Assembly (NCBI GenBank): GCA_020635495.1
Contig: JACJZQ010000021.1
Coordinates: forward strand, 1 to 48,484
Direction of reading: 5' to 3'
DNA from: Flavobacteriales bacterium
GTDB taxonomy: Bacteria > Bacteroidota > Bacteroidia > UBA10329
Length of the DNA stretch: 48,484 bases
The translations under genes and the position numbers were made by a program. Shown here piece after piece: positions 34,065 to 42,350 of this stretch; position 1 is the stretch's first letter, and the number at the start of each line of letters is the position of its first letter. The notes under the pieces were generated by a model, which had not been told where the DNA came from, made no database searches, and was given only the letters and a program-made list of their open reading frames with translations.

Positions 34065-36130
34065 TATTTTAAATCTATCGTAAAGGGTAGATCTGCAATT
34101 ATTTGGGAAGGTAGATTCTCAGTATCATGAGATATGCTTTCAATTGATTTAGTGCCCAGAGAACTGGACATAACCAATCTATCGCTTTGGAACCCATTCA
34201 GTTGTTTGATTCGCTGCCATGATATGGATTTCAATACTGCCACATCAATCTTATCGTTACTAAAAACTACTTTCTTGTCGGATTCCGATTTAAGATCAAT
34301 GATTGAAATATGGAAATCAGAAAACGAAATCTTGGAATTCAGTAAACTATCATTTAATTCCATGAACGCTTCCGTCTCCACTCCTTTCCTCCACCAATGG
34401 TGCCGAACATGAAAGAGCATGGTCTGTTCATCGTTATAGAATCCTTTACTACCTATAAAAGTTACCTGGGTGCCATTGAAAAGGGCAATAGCTGTTTCGC
34501 CACGAACATTATAAATGGTTATGAATTTCTGATGCCTTTGCTCGTATACTTCAAAAATTTGCAGGGTTACAAGGGCTATTGTTAGAGACAGAGACAAGTA
34601 TAAACCCATCCGTTGTTTTTGAGCAATGAACACCAAAACACCAGCTATTATGGCATAGGTCATTAATGTCTCGGAGGTAGAAATATCAATTCCTTGAAGT
34701 ACCGAATATGGAATCTGCTCAATCCAAACAACAACGGTGTTGAGTGTTGAGATCAAGAAATCCAATAAGAAACCAAAGAACAGTAAAGCCGGTTTCCAGA
34801 TACTGGCGATAAACAATGAAAATCCCAGATACAGAATGCCCGCAGCAGCAGGTATAACCAGCAAGTTGGAAACAAGGAACAGATTGGGGAATTGATGGAA
34901 ATACAGCAAGCCTAGCGGGAATGTTGCAATCTGCGCAGCTATTGAAACACATGTAATTGACCATGCCCAATCGGCCAAACGATTGTTGAATGCATATAAC
35001 TTGAAAAGCCTCGGTTGAATGAGCACGATTCCGATAACTGCGGCATACGACAACTGAAATCCTACCTGCATGATTATCATGGGTTCTAACGCAATGAGGC
35101 AAAATGCGGAAGCGGCCAGCGTGTTGTAAATGTTGGTATCTCGCTGTAACATCTTACCGAATGCCACAAAGGAGAACATGGTTGCAGCTCTGACCACAGA
35201 AGCCGAGAACCCCGTCAGTCCTGCATACCCGAACAGGAACCCGATCAACAGAAATGTCTTGATGATCTTTGTGGACTTTTTTCGGTCCATGAATTTGAGA
35301 AGCCCGTTCAAGATCACATAAACGATACCGACATGAAGCCCGGAAACGGCAAGCACATGTGTTGCTCCAGCACCAGCATAGGCTGTCATCAATTCTCTGT
35401 CAAGGTCTGCTCTGAAACCTAGTATCAAAGCAGAAGCAACAGACAACTCATCCCCTTCCAATCCTGCCTGCTTCAGTTTATTGATCAGAAATCTTCTTAC
35501 AGAAAAAAGCAATCCTCTAAAACCTGGACTTCCATTAGATAAATGTTTCCATTTATCCGATCTAACGTAGCCTCGGAATCCGATGCCATTGAAGCGCAGA
35601 TAACGTTTGTAATTGAACTCGTTCGGATTGCCGAGATTCTCTACAACCTGCAAATTGGTATTGACAGCTAAGATCTGACCATACCTCAAGTTTTCGCTGA
35701 TCGAATCTTTTGAAAAATAGAGCAGAACCTTTCCGAATGAATTCAGTGAATCCTCAGTCAACTCAGCAATTACTTTGACAGACCGTTCTCTTATCTGAGG
35801 CTCGTCTTCGATTCGCGCCAGATAAACTCCATCTTGGTTATTGACGTTTCCAGATAGGTCGTTGGGAAATATCTCATTGGAAACGGAAAGTGTAAGTGCT
35901 GAACCCAGCCCAAACATCACAATCCAAACTACAAGCCCAAAAACCCACTCCTTTTTATGGAATCCTGCTATTGCAATACCCAGCAAAACCGTAGTAGCAA
36001 TTACACTGAATACGATTGTAAGTAGTTGAACATCCCATTCGATCAATTCTATGCAAAACGCTGCAGATACAACTCCGATCAGAAACGGAGGTATAACCCG
36101 TAACATGGGAAATGAGTTCCAAACCTGCAT
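34064..36130 (-). CDS. comEC: ComEC/Rec2-type DNA uptake channel protein
   Basis: 688 residues, a polytopic inner-membrane protein. The N-terminal part has membrane segments and a DUF4131-like soluble domain (about 75-195). The competence core is marked by YAGAGATHVLAVSGLHVGIVYVILNGLL (about residues 243-270), followed by some ten membrane helices. The last 150 residues after the helices form a small soluble domain (FITIYNVRGETAIALF...), but the metallo-beta-lactamase signature (HxHxDH) of longer relatives is missing. It would carry single-stranded DNA into the cytoplasm during natural transformation. Its stop codon lies in the hairpin shared with the giant gene. Other competence genes are not in the window. 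Confidence 0.9.
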   Translation of the reverse strand: MQVWNSFPMLRVIPPFLIGVVSAAFCIELIEWDVQLLTIVFSVIATTVLLGIAIAGFHKKEWVFGLVVWIVMFGLGSALTLSVSNEIFPNDLSGNVNNQDGVYLARIEDEPQIRERSVKVIAELTEDSLNSFGKVLLYFSKDSISENLRYGQILAVNTNLQVVENLGNPNEFNYKRYLRFNGIGFRGYVRSDKWKHLSNGSPGFRGLLFSVRRFLINKLKQAGLEGDELSVASALILGFRADLDRELMTAYAGAGATHVLAVSGLHVGIVYVILNGLLKFMDRKKSTKIIKTFLLIGFLFGYAGLTGFSASVVRAATMFSFVAFGKMLQRDTNIYNTLAASAFCLIALEPMIIMQVGFQLSYAAVIGIVLIQPRLFKLYAFNNRLADWAWSITCVSIAAQIATFPLGLLYFHQFPNLFLVSNLLVIPAAAGILYLGFSLFIASIWKPALLFFGFLLDFLISTLNTVVVWIEQIPYSVLQGIDISTSETLMTYAIIAGVLVFIAQKQRMGLYLSLSLTIALVTLQIFEVYEQRHQKFITIYNVRGETAIALFNGTQVTFIGSKGFYNDEQTMLFHVRHHWWRKGVETEAFMELNDSLLNSKISFSDFHISIIDLKSESDKKVVFSNDKIDVAVLKSISWQRIKQLNGFQSDRLVMSSSLGTKSIESISHDTENLPSQIIADLPFTIDLK

Positions 36131-36256
36131 TGATCGATGAATTTCCTACTGTTCATCAATATAATAAATCAATTGATCGATAATTAACATACTGGTGCTG
36201 AAAACTGTGATTTTCAAGCACTTAAGCAGCATGATCTCGATCGTAATTTGCAGTCG

Positions 36257-37129
36257 ATGCAACTTACCTTCCAAGACGCTGAGTTAAAGGCTTTGATCCG
36301 ATTACTCGATGATCCGGACGACAGTGTCTATTCTACTGTCTCCAGTAAACTGATCTCTTTTGGTAAAAAGGTCGTTCCACTTTTGGAGGTTGAATGGGAG
36401 ATTCAACATCAACATGCTATTCAGGACAGAATAGAACGCATCATCGAAGAAATTGAGTTCGAATATTGTTCGTCTCAATTACGTGGTTGGTGTAATGATG
36501 ATTCTGAAAACCTGCTTTCTGGGTTGCTGATATCGGGCTCTTTCCAATATCCTGAACTGGATATTGATTCTATCTACAAACGAATCGAACTGCTTAGAAA
36601 AGACGTTTGGTTGGAGTTGAATGACAACCTCACTTCATTGGAAAAGGTCAGGGTGATCAACCATATCCTATTCGATGTTCACGACATAAAAGCCGACCAC
36701 ACGTATCAGAAAGCACCTCAGTCTTTCTACCTGAATAAGATATTAGCCGATGGTGCCGCAAGTCCCGTAGCTATGGCTGTCCTGTATAAGATAGTGGCTG
36801 ATGAATTGGAATTGCCCATCGTTGGAATCGACCTGCCTCACCATTTCATTCTTGGTTATCGCGATATCAATAATGATACAGGCAACGACATGTTGTTCTA
36901 CATCAACCCGTTCAGTAAAGGTGCGGTTTTCGGACGCGGAGAACTGGAACGCTACATGGAGAAATTGCAGCTTGAACAGCGAATTGAAGACCTTAAAACA
37001 TTAAACAATGTCCAGATCGTAAAACGGCTTCTTTCAGAATTGAAAGACTGCTATCAGCGATTGGGAAAGTACAGCAAGATGGATAAGGTAAACACCCTGA
37101 TTCAGGTTTTGAACAACCACAATAAATAG
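36257..37129 (+). CDS. SirB1/transglutaminase-like superfamily protein
   Basis: About 290 residues, cytoplasmic. Residues 100-230 carry the Transglut_core2 (SirB1) pattern: LTSLEKVRVINHILFDVHDIKAD, the turn AASPVAMAVLYKIVADELELPIVGIDLPHHFILGY with the conserved His. Where true transglutaminases have a Cys nucleophile the sequence reads ASPVAM, as in other members of this group, so it is probably not a protease or transferase. The N-terminal 90 residues are helical (a HEAT-like start). ATG at 36257 is chosen over TTG 36248. Downstream is the acyltransferase 17 bases later. Confidence 0.78.
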   Translation: MQLTFQDAELKALIRLLDDPDDSVYSTVSSKLISFGKKVVPLLEVEWEIQHQHAIQDRIERIIEEIEFEYCSSQLRGWCNDDSENLLSGLLISGSFQYPELDIDSIYKRIELLRKDVWLELNDNLTSLEKVRVINHILFDVHDIKADHTYQKAPQSFYLNKILADGAASPVAMAVLYKIVADELELPIVGIDLPHHFILGYRDINNDTGNDMLFYINPFSKGAVFGRGELERYMEKLQLEQRIEDLKTLNNVQIVKRLLSELKDCYQRLGKYSKMDKVNTLIQVLNNHNK

Positions 37130-37146
37130 CGAGCCAGTTCGTATCA

Positions 37147-38079
37147 ATGGCCATGACCAACAAGGAAATCTATCAGGATTGGTGCGAGAAGCATCCTGAA
37201 ATTCCATTGTTTCTACAATATGATTGGATGGCAACCATTGCAGAGCCGCAGCAATGGGATGTAGCCTTGGTTGGTGCTAAAAATGATGTACAGGCCTTTA
37301 TGCCGTATTTCCGAAAGAGCAAACTGAAATTTGAGATCATAACAGTACCTCCGCTTACTCCCTACATGGGGCCTTGGATTCAATATCCCGAGGGACAGAA
37401 AGAGGGCAAGCGCCTTTCGTACGAGAAGAAATTGATGGAAGAGTTGATAGATCAGCTTCCAAAAACAGACAAATTCATCCAATATTTCCATCCATCGATA
37501 ACCAACTGGCTACCGTTCTATTGGCGCGGTTTTCAGCAATCCACCAGATACACTTACATCATTGATGACCTTACCGATTCTGAAGCCTTGTTTCAGAACT
37601 TGCAGGGAAATATCAGAAGAGAGATTGCCAAAGCGGAGAAATCATTGAGCGTAACGGAGGCTGATAACGTGTCGGTTCTTCATCAGCTCAAACAAAAAGA
37701 CTACCAAATCAAAGGACAGGAGATCAATTATTCTTCAGCCTATTTGAATCGGGTTTATGCCAAGCTGAAGGAAAAGAATGCATGCAAAGCGTGGGTAGCT
37801 TCCGAGAACGGAAAACCCGTTGCCTCTCTCCTGTTGGCTTGGGATGCAGATTCGGCCTATTACTTGGCCGGTGCAGTTGACCCTGAGAACAAGAACACCG
37901 GAGCCATGAGTCTGCTTATGTGGACTGCCATTCAATTCTCTGCTGGCGTAACCAACCAATTCAATTTTGAAGGAAGTATGATTGAACCCATAGAACGATT
38001 CTTTCGCTCATTCGGTGCTAAACAAACTCCCTATTTCGAGATTCGAAAAACAAGTTCGAAGCTTCTTAAACTGCTGTAA
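37147..38079 (+). CDS. FemAB/GNAT-like acyltransferase (BioF2-like)
   Basis: 310 residues, cytoplasmic. The C-terminal half fits the BioF2-like/FemAB GNAT domain: LFQNLQGNIRREIAKAEKSLSVTE, a helical linker, CKAWVASENGKPVASLLLAWDADSAYYLAGAVDPENKNTGAMSLLMWTAIQFS, and FNFEGSMIEPIERFFRSFGAK near the end. Such proteins transfer an amino acid or acyl group to a cell-wall or capsule precursor, but the acceptor is unknown. ATG at 37147 or 37153 are both possible starts. It is the last gene of a plus-strand pair and ends at a hairpin terminator facing rny. Confidence 0.75.
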   Translation: MAMTNKEIYQDWCEKHPEIPLFLQYDWMATIAEPQQWDVALVGAKNDVQAFMPYFRKSKLKFEIITVPPLTPYMGPWIQYPEGQKEGKRLSYEKKLMEELIDQLPKTDKFIQYFHPSITNWLPFYWRGFQQSTRYTYIIDDLTDSEALFQNLQGNIRREIAKAEKSLSVTEADNVSVLHQLKQKDYQIKGQEINYSSAYLNRVYAKLKEKNACKAWVASENGKPVASLLLAWDADSAYYLAGAVDPENKNTGAMSLLMWTAIQFSAGVTNQFNFEGSMIEPIERFFRSFGAKQTPYFEIRKTSSKLLKLL

Positions 38080-38084
38080 AAAGA

Positions 38085-38108
38085 AAGGGTTTGCTTTCGC
38101 AAACCCTT
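38085..38108. terminator. hairpin terminator between convergent genes
   Basis: AAGGGTTTGC at 38085-38094 pairs perfectly with GCAAACCCTT at 38099-38108 around a four-base loop. On the minus strand the stem is followed by TTTCTTTTT, so it is a good terminator for rny; on the plus strand, CTCTAATT follows. Between this hairpin and the rny stop lies an octamer array. Confidence 0.85.
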
Positions 38109-38110
38109 CT

Positions 38111-38145
38111 CTAATTCACTAATTACCTAATTAACTGATCTCCTA
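38111..38145 (-). repeat. octamer array in phase with the rny stop codon
   Basis: On the minus strand, directly after the rny TAG stop (38143-38145), come four octamers: GAGATCAG, TTAATTAG, GTAATTAG and TGAATTAG, then the hairpin. All end in AG, and three in ATTAG. The stop codon itself falls at the position where an octamer would end, so it is in phase with the array. A matching array is seen at two other gene ends (42299-42338, 47675-47709). Confidence 0.8.
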
Positions 38146-39684
38146 TTTGGCGTAAGCAACAGCCCGCTTTTCTCGGATAACAGTAACCCGAACCTGGCCC
38201 GGATAGGTCATCTCATCTTGAATTTTCTGCGATATCTCCATTGCAAGTGTATCGGCCTGAGCATCGCTTACTTTATCACTTTCAACTATCACACGCAGTT
38301 CTCGACCTGCTTGGATTGCGTACGTTTTGGTAACACCAGGATAAGCTAATCCAACAGCTTCCAGCTCATTGATACGCTTAATATAGCTCTCAACGATCTC
38401 GCGTCTTGCTCCTGGTCTTGCGCCAGAAATAGCATCGCAAACCTGAATGATCGGAGCAATCATGGTGGTCATCTCGATCTCATCGTGGTGAGCACCGATG
38501 GCGTTGCAGATATCCGGCTTCTCGCCATACTTCTCGGCCATTTTCATACCCAAAATTGCGTGTGGCAATTCCGGCTCTTCATCAGGCACTTTACCAATAT
38601 CGTGGAGCAATCCGGCACGTTTGGCCTTTTTAGGGTCCAAACCAAGCTCTGCGGCCATGATAGAACACATGTTAGCCACCTCTCTCGAGTGCTGTAGCAG
38701 ATTCTGTCCGTAAGACGAACGGTACTTCATCCTACCGACCATTCTGGTCAGTTCTGGATGCAGACCATGAATTCCAAGGTCGATGGCTGTTCGCTTACCG
38801 ATCTCAATGATCTCTTCTTCCAATCGCTTTTTGGTCTTTCCTACAACTTCCTCAATTCGCGCTGGGTGAATACGACCATCCGTAACCAATTGGTGCAGTG
38901 CCAAACGCGCTGTTTCACGTTTCACAGGATCGAATCCTGAAAGGATAATTGCCTCTGGCGTGTCATCAACAATGATCTCAATTCCAGTGGCAGCTTCAAG
39001 CGCACGGATGTTTCGTCCCTCACGACCAATGATACGCCCTTTCATCTCATCACTTTCAATGTTGAAGATGGAAACCGCATTCTCAATGGTGTGCTCTGTG
39101 GCAACCCGCTGAATGGTCTGAATAACGATCTTCTTAGCTTGTTTATCAGCCTGCATTTTGGCCTCCTCAACGGTCTCGTTGATGGCTGCCATGGCCGCTG
39201 TCTGAGCTTCGGCTTTCAGTGTTTCCACCAACTGAGCCTTTGCTTCTTCGGCTTTCATACCGGCCACTTTCTCAAGCAATTCAACTTGTTTTTCACGGTC
39301 GCGGTTCAGCTCTTCCAACTTGCTGTTGTAAACCTCCAACTGACTGTCAAGTTTCTGCTGTTTGCGTTCCAAATCCTGTCTATCTCGCTTAACCTCCTCG
39401 AATTTCTGATTGAGCGAAGACTCTTTCTGCTTAATTCGATTCTCTGCCGATAACAGTTTCTGATTGCGCTCATTGACCTCGTGGTCATGCTTGCCTTTCA
39501 TTTCCTGAAACTTCTCCTTGGCCTGAGTAATCCGCTTTTCTTTGATCACTTCTCCCTTGGCTTTTGCTTCCTCAATGATTGCATTTGCCTGATCGCTGAC
39601 AACCTTTTTGTTGTAAACCATCATGCCAACACCACCAAGGATCAAACCCACCAAAGCGGCCACTAATCCTACAATTATTGTCAT
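38143..39684 (-). CDS. rny: ribonuclease Y
   Basis: 513 residues; membrane-anchored endoribonuclease that starts mRNA decay. A membrane helix (about 3-24) is followed by a long coiled coil (about 30-190, rich in Glu, Lys, Gln), a KH domain (MKGRIIGREGRNIRALEAATGIEIIVDDTPEAIILSGFDPVKRE, about 212-256), and an HD domain with LLHDIGKV and the metal-binding HD and AHHDE. The layout and length are normal. Downstream of zapB-like and zapA in the same direction, with a probable 6S RNA gene in the gap. The octamer array and hairpin follow the stop. Start at ATG 39684 gives the usual N-terminus. Confidence 0.96.
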   Translation of the reverse strand: MTIIVGLVAALVGLILGGVGMMVYNKKVVSDQANAIIEEAKAKGEVIKEKRITQAKEKFQEMKGKHDHEVNERNQKLLSAENRIKQKESSLNQKFEEVKRDRQDLERKQQKLDSQLEVYNSKLEELNRDREKQVELLEKVAGMKAEEAKAQLVETLKAEAQTAAMAAINETVEEAKMQADKQAKKIVIQTIQRVATEHTIENAVSIFNIESDEMKGRIIGREGRNIRALEAATGIEIIVDDTPEAIILSGFDPVKRETARLALHQLVTDGRIHPARIEEVVGKTKKRLEEEIIEIGKRTAIDLGIHGLHPELTRMVGRMKYRSSYGQNLLQHSREVANMCSIMAAELGLDPKKAKRAGLLHDIGKVPDEEPELPHAILGMKMAEKYGEKPDICNAIGAHHDEIEMTTMIAPIIQVCDAISGARPGARREIVESYIKRINELEAVGLAYPGVTKTYAIQAGRELRVIVESDKVSDAQADTLAMEISQKIQDEMTYPGQVRVTVIREKRAVAYAK

Positions 39685-39707
39685 TTTTTCACCTTGTTTT
39701 TATTCAT

Positions 39708-39899
39708 AAAAAAACCCGCACAGATCCTTGGCTTAATTAAACTCCAATTAAGACATGATTGAGACTGCCGGGCGCATCAGAAGTCCACTGCCCCTTGCGG
39801 AGACCACACCTAAGCGTGGTTGAGGCCTTTCTTTAACACCCATGAGCTTGATCTCAATTTTTTAAACGTTGAGTTTAACAAACGATCGATCTATGCGGG
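39708..39899 (-). ncRNA. probable 6S RNA (6S-Flavo-like) between zapA and rny
   Basis: About 192 nucleotides on the minus strand. Nested stems are visible: CCCGCATAGATC (39888-39899) with GATCTGTGCGGG (39715-39726), 12 pairs with one G-U; TTAAACTC (39871-39878) with GAGTTTAA (39737-39744); ATTGAGA (39852-39858) with TCTCAAT (39758-39764). An inner hairpin ACCACGC-TTAG-GTGTGGT lies in the top part. The basal stem is followed at once by seven U residues (39708-39714), an intrinsic terminator. Size, a long rod with internal open regions, and the place next to zapA match 6S RNA, which binds RNA polymerase; I recall the 6S-Flavo motif from Bacteroidota. Not tested by covariance model. Confidence 0.75.
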
Positions 39900-39907
39900 A
39901 AATCGTT

Positions 39908-39929
39908 GTGTAGGCCGTTAAACCTACAC
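39908..39929 (-). other. small hairpin between zapA and the 6S-like RNA
   Basis: GTGTAGG at 39908-39914 pairs with CCTACAC at 39923-39929 around an eight-base loop. It lies 24 bases after the zapA stop and just before the presumed 5' end of the 6S-like RNA. No T run follows, so it may be a weak terminator for zapA or part of the RNA leader; the role is open. A weak -7 match (TAGGTTTA) is in the same stretch on the minus strand. Confidence 0.4.
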
Positions 39930-39952
39930 GTATATTTTATGTAAAGAACGAA

Positions 39953-40243
39953 CTAATCAAGTGTGGCATCAAGCACCTGCTCAATGGCCTTTAACCTTCC
40001 CAGAACACGCTGTTCCACACCGTTTGCCTTCTGTTCCTCTTCCAAGGCTTCTGTGGCAAACTGGAGCACACACATGCTCAAAAGGTCTCTAACATCTGTA
40101 ACGGCATACTTCTCCTCATACATCTTTAACCGCTCTCTTATCTGCCGCTCTGCCTTCCTTATGGTTTCTTCTTCTTGCGATGATTCCACCGTCATGGGGT
40201 AACTCTTCCCTGCTATTCTAACCGTTATTGCCTGAGTTCCCAT
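39953..40243 (-). CDS. zapA: cell division protein ZapA
   Basis: 96 residues; binds FtsZ filaments and supports Z-ring formation. The N-terminal globular domain has ITVRIAGKSYPMTVESSQEEETIRKAERQIRERL, followed by a helical coiled coil (VRDLLSMCVLQFATEALEEEQK). Length is usual for Bacteroidota. Preceded by a small coiled-coil gene (16-base gap), followed by the 6S-like RNA and rny, a neighbourhood known from this phylum. Confidence 0.93.
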   Translation of the reverse strand: MGTQAITVRIAGKSYPMTVESSQEEETIRKAERQIRERLKMYEEKYAVTDVRDLLSMCVLQFATEALEEEQKANGVEQRVLGRLKAIEQVLDATLD

Positions 40244-40259
40244 TCAATAAGAAGGTGCC

Positions 40260-40550
40260 TTAATTATTCAGAAGTGCTATACACTTGTCAATCTCCCGCA
40301 CTAATTCATTCAACCTCTTCCTCTGCTCTTTGCGGTCATCATCATCTTCCGTGACCGCCTTTGCAATTTTAACAACTTTATTCTGTTCAGCTAATTCGGA
40401 CAACGCATTTTTTTGCTGCGTTACCAACTGTTCCAATTCTACGTTTCTCGACTTCAGATCTGTATTCTCATTCTGTAACACTACCTGCTTTTTTGCAAGC
40501 ATCTCAACACGCACAGTTAGGTTGTTTATATATGAATCCAAATTCTCCAT
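40260..40550 (-). CDS. ZapB-like coiled-coil protein
   Basis: 96 residues. The first 60 residues form an uninterrupted coiled coil (YINNLTVRVEMLAKKQVVLQNENTDLKSRNVELEQLVTQQ region) and residues 66-74 a charged turn with DDDD, then a second helix. Small coiled-coil proteins directly before zapA occur in Bacteroidota and may act as ZapB, but this is by position and helix pattern; no homology is seen to E. coli ZapB. It is divergent from the M23 peptidase (64-base gap). An open frame on the plus strand opposite this gene belongs to the peptidase frame but is not thought to be coding. Confidence 0.75.
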   Translation of the reverse strand: MENLDSYINNLTVRVEMLAKKQVVLQNENTDLKSRNVELEQLVTQQKNALSELAEQNKVVKIAKAVTEDDDDRKEQRKRLNELVREIDKCIALLNN

Positions 40551-40614
40551 CGAGGTGCTGAAGATACAAACTTACCTATTTAGAAATCGGCCCGAACCTT
40601 GTACTTTGCTGATC

Positions 40615-42306
40615 ATGAGATTTTTGATCTTCAACGCCCTTTTCTTCTCAATTATTTCGTCAGCGCTTGGTCAGAAGTATGCCAATCCGCTGGATGGAGA
40701 ACTCATCCTTTCAGGAAACTTTGGAGAGGTTCGGGGCAACCATTTTCACTCTGGTTTGGACTTTAAAACAGGTGGTGTTGAAGGGAAACCCGTTTACAGT
40801 ATTGCTGATGGATACGTAACACGGATCGTTGTTTCGGGAGAAGGGTTTGGAAAAGCGATCTATATCAATCATCCAGATGGGAAAACTTCGGTGTATGCGC
40901 ACTTGCGCGAATTTGCTCCTGAGCTTGCCGCTTATGTGAAAGAGCAGCAATATGCCAAGCAATCATTCGAAGTTGACCTGAACATTCCAGCTTCTAAATT
41001 CAATGTTAAGAAGGGACAGTTGGTGGCTAAAAGTGGAAACTCCGGAAGTTCTGGAGGGCCGCATGTGCATTTTGAAGTGCGCGAATCAGCAGGACAGATT
41101 CCTACCAATCCGTTGAATCACGGATTCAAGGTCAAGGATCAGCGGCACCCTGAATTGAAATCGCTGTGGGTTTATTCTCATTCTCCTAAAGGACATGTTG
41201 AAGGTCTGCTAGACGAGAAAAGCTTCAAACTGAGTGGAAAATCAGGAAACTATGCAGTGGTCGATACTATCAGAGCATTCGGTGCATTGAGTTTTGGAGT
41301 AGCCGCATTAGACCGATTCTCAAGCGCTGAAAACGTTTGCGGTATTTACTCCATGACGGTGAAAGTTGACGGCAAAACCCTTCATCAACAACAGATTGAC
41401 AAATTCCCATTTGATAAGAAACGGATGGTGAACTGCCACGTTGATTATGAGAAACGGGTAACAGAAAAACAGAACGTTTACAGAACCTATATCGCGCCTG
41501 GAAACAAACTGGACCTCTACCCTGCCATCGATGATGGAGGAATAACGAAAATCGAAACAGGAAAAACGTACAAGGTCGAAGTTGAGGTGGCCGATCACGC
41601 TGCAAACACATCAAAGTTCCGTTTTGTGGTTCTGGGTCAAGAGCGATTAGGCGCAGTGCTTTCTCCTACCGAAAAAATCACGGATGTTTTCTATCCAGAT
41701 CAAGAAAACAGTTTCAGCAACCATTCGCTTCGCTTGAATATTCCTAATGGCTGTTTGTACGACACGCTTCAATTCAAATACGACTTGAAAAAACCTTGCG
41801 GTGATTGCGTTGCCGGAGTTCATTCCATCGGCAAGCTATCAGACACGCCACTCGATAAATACATGACTGTTTCCATCAAACTGAATGACGTTTCTGAAGC
41901 GGTGGCAGACAAGGCTGTTATCGTCTCATTTGATAAAAGAGGTAAACCGATTGCCGAAGGCGGTTCAACCAAATGGAATTGGATAACCACAAAAACCAGA
42001 AGTTTTGGCGATTATGCTGTGATGTTGGATAGCCTTGCACCAGAACTTCGTCCGAAGAATTTCCGTGACCAAACCTCTACAACTGGTATCGACACCCTCA
42101 AATTCCATTTGGAAGATGACCTTTCAGGAATCCGGTCCATTTCAGGAACGCTGAATGGTGAATGGGTGCTGCTGGAACACGACCCGAAGAATGACTTGCT
42201 TTTCTACGTCAAAGACGAACGCTTCATCAACGGACAGAACACCATCCGAATTACGGTGAAAGACAAGGTTGGGAATGTGAAGGAATTGAGCATAACAGTT
42301 AATTAG
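40615..42306 (+). CDS. exported M23 metallopeptidase (LytM-type)
   Basis: 563 residues. Signal peptide at 1-19 (MRFLIFNALFFSIISSALGQ). The M23 domain follows at once: zinc ligands H45 and D49 in HSGLD, and H150/H152 in GGPHVHFEV, so the site looks complete and active (cross-bridge endopeptidase). After residue about 175, the rest is beta-rich domains with Cys, including a region with PNGCLYDTLQFKYD and a C-terminal LSGIRSISGTLNGEWVLLEHDPKND domain of Bacteroidota M23 proteins. ATG 40615 gives the signal peptide at once; the upstream open frame to 40285 is antisense to the coiled-coil gene. Near zapA, so it may act in daughter-cell separation; inference. Confidence 0.88.
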   Translation: MRFLIFNALFFSIISSALGQKYANPLDGELILSGNFGEVRGNHFHSGLDFKTGGVEGKPVYSIADGYVTRIVVSGEGFGKAIYINHPDGKTSVYAHLREFAPELAAYVKEQQYAKQSFEVDLNIPASKFNVKKGQLVAKSGNSGSSGGPHVHFEVRESAGQIPTNPLNHGFKVKDQRHPELKSLWVYSHSPKGHVEGLLDEKSFKLSGKSGNYAVVDTIRAFGALSFGVAALDRFSSAENVCGIYSMTVKVDGKTLHQQQIDKFPFDKKRMVNCHVDYEKRVTEKQNVYRTYIAPGNKLDLYPAIDDGGITKIETGKTYKVEVEVADHAANTSKFRFVVLGQERLGAVLSPTEKITDVFYPDQENSFSNHSLRLNIPNGCLYDTLQFKYDLKKPCGDCVAGVHSIGKLSDTPLDKYMTVSIKLNDVSEAVADKAVIVSFDKRGKPIAEGGSTKWNWITTKTRSFGDYAVMLDSLAPELRPKNFRDQTSTTGIDTLKFHLEDDLSGIRSISGTLNGEWVLLEHDPKNDLLFYVKDERFINGQNTIRITVKDKVGNVKELSITVN

Positions 42307-42338
42307 CCAATTTGATAATTAGCTGATTAGCTAATCAT
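42299..42338 (+). repeat. octamer array in phase with the M23 peptidase stop codon
   Basis: Five octamers follow: TTAATTAG (42299-42306, whose TAG is the stop codon), CCAATTTG, ATAATTAG, CTGATTAG and CTAATCAT. The unit and the phase with the TAG stop match the arrays after rny and sucD. A 7-base inverted repeat (ATTAGCT at 42318-42324 with AGCTAAT at 42329-42335) is within it, which may act as a weak terminator. Confidence 0.75.
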
Positions 42339-42350
42339 TTTATCATCAAA

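Noticed and set aside
33930..34130. Possible frameshifted sorting domain after the giant gene
   Set aside because: The other-frame translation shows no sorting-domain motif, and the hairpin terminator begins 18 bases after the stop.
36131..36256. Riboswitch or operator in the gap between comEC and the SirB1-like gene
   Set aside because: Only short A/T-rich palindromic words (such as TCGATAATT) are seen, with no stable fold or known motif.
40285..40614. Open plus-strand frame continuing 110 codons upstream of the M23 peptidase
   Set aside because: It is antisense to the coiled-coil gene, is rich in Ser, Cys and Phe as expected of a shadow frame, and the signal peptide begins exactly at ATG 40615.
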